Below are positions 57,478 through 57,615 of a DNA stretch of 57,615 bases, in pieces. Location of the stretch: positions 1 through 57,615 of the forward strand of contig JBBRQD010000024.1 of assembly GCA_038227045.1 (NCBI GenBank), written 5' to 3'. Both the position numbers and the translations under genes were made by a program. The DNA comes from JANXLS01 sp038227045 (GTDB lineage Bacteria > Planctomycetota > SZUA-567 > H5-PLA8). The notes below the pieces were generated by a model, which saw only the letters and a program-made list of their open reading frames with translations, was not told the DNA's origin and made no database searches. Position 1 is the stretch's first letter. Each line of letters begins with the position of its first letter.

Positions 57478-57615
57478 GGAGCAATTGTCAAATGATGTGG
57501 ATGGCGATGTTGAAATCATGCGGCGTTTTCCTTGATGCCATCCACGAAACGAACAAGCTTGATCACGTCTGCCAACAACTCCGATTTATTTAATTTCCTC
57601 CAGCCTTTTGCCGCG
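57478..57615. repeat. Right copy of 138-bp terminal inverted repeat
   Basis: Exact reverse complement of 3-140. Ends with the window. See the left copy for interpretation. Confidence 0.9.
57516..57615 (-). mobile_element. Inverted copy of the terminal ORF fragment
   Basis: On the minus strand the frame is open from the window edge to a stop at 57516-57518 and encodes the same 33-residue tail as 1-102, ending VRFVDGIKENAA. Probably the C-terminus of a transposase. Confidence 0.5.

Overview
The window is 57.6 kb of GC-rich bacterial chromosome. It carries core genes (secA, ilvE, an adenosine deaminase, a FabF-type ketosynthase) together with very large secreted or membrane-anchored proteins, an ECF sigma factor paired with an anti-sigma/von Willebrand A fusion, a Ser/Thr kinase with a C-terminal SUMF1-type domain, and many palindromic intergenic repeats. 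This mix resembles Planctomycetota or neighbouring deep lineages (Verrucomicrobiota, Hydrogenedentota, Sumerlaeota). The assignment is inference from gene style; there is no rRNA or tRNA here to settle it. I see no phage genes, plasmid genes or CRISPR array.

The two ends are identical over 138 bp in opposite orientation (3-140 and 57478-57615). Each copy encodes the last 33 residues of the same ORF, so the window looks like a contig that stops in two inverted copies of a mobile element. The left copy abuts a serpin-like C-terminal remnant.

Layout. 300-1420: ilvE with a good sigma-70-type promoter. 1506-15004 (all minus): His-rich membrane protein, FHA-TM-AsmA-like giant, parvulin, small secreted protein, SecA, sugar isomerase/epimerase-like protein, adenosine deaminase; this block is about envelope biogenesis and export at its upstream end. 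15213-31649 (minus): ECF sigma factor, anti-sigma/vWA fusion, then three related units of about 1,150 residues (one free, two fused in a 2,293-residue protein), then a methyltransferase. 32034-36420 (plus): saccharopine-dehydrogenase-like enzyme, a tail-anchored protein and three small envelope proteins ending at a strong terminator. 36517-40135 (minus): MscS channel, conserved secreted protein, old-yellow-enzyme family protein. 40355-43146 (plus): TPR protein, STAS-like protein, GT2 glycosyltransferase, meeting a GT87 gene tail to tail. 44720-49919: membrane protein, thioredoxin-like ferredoxin, glycosidase-like protein, GT9 glycosyltransferase, dynamin-like GTPase. 50236-56511: two secreted TPR-type proteins, a ketosynthase and the kinase. 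56630-57465: an AbrB-type antitoxin-like gene overlapping an unrecognised 208-residue ORF, in visibly more AT-rich DNA.

The strongest candidates for an undescribed system are (1) the ECF sigma/anti-sigma-vWA/giant-protein locus, (2) the His-rich/FHA-AsmA/parvulin cluster and (3) the AbrB plus 208-residue pair. All family calls come from reading motifs by eye; no database search was run.
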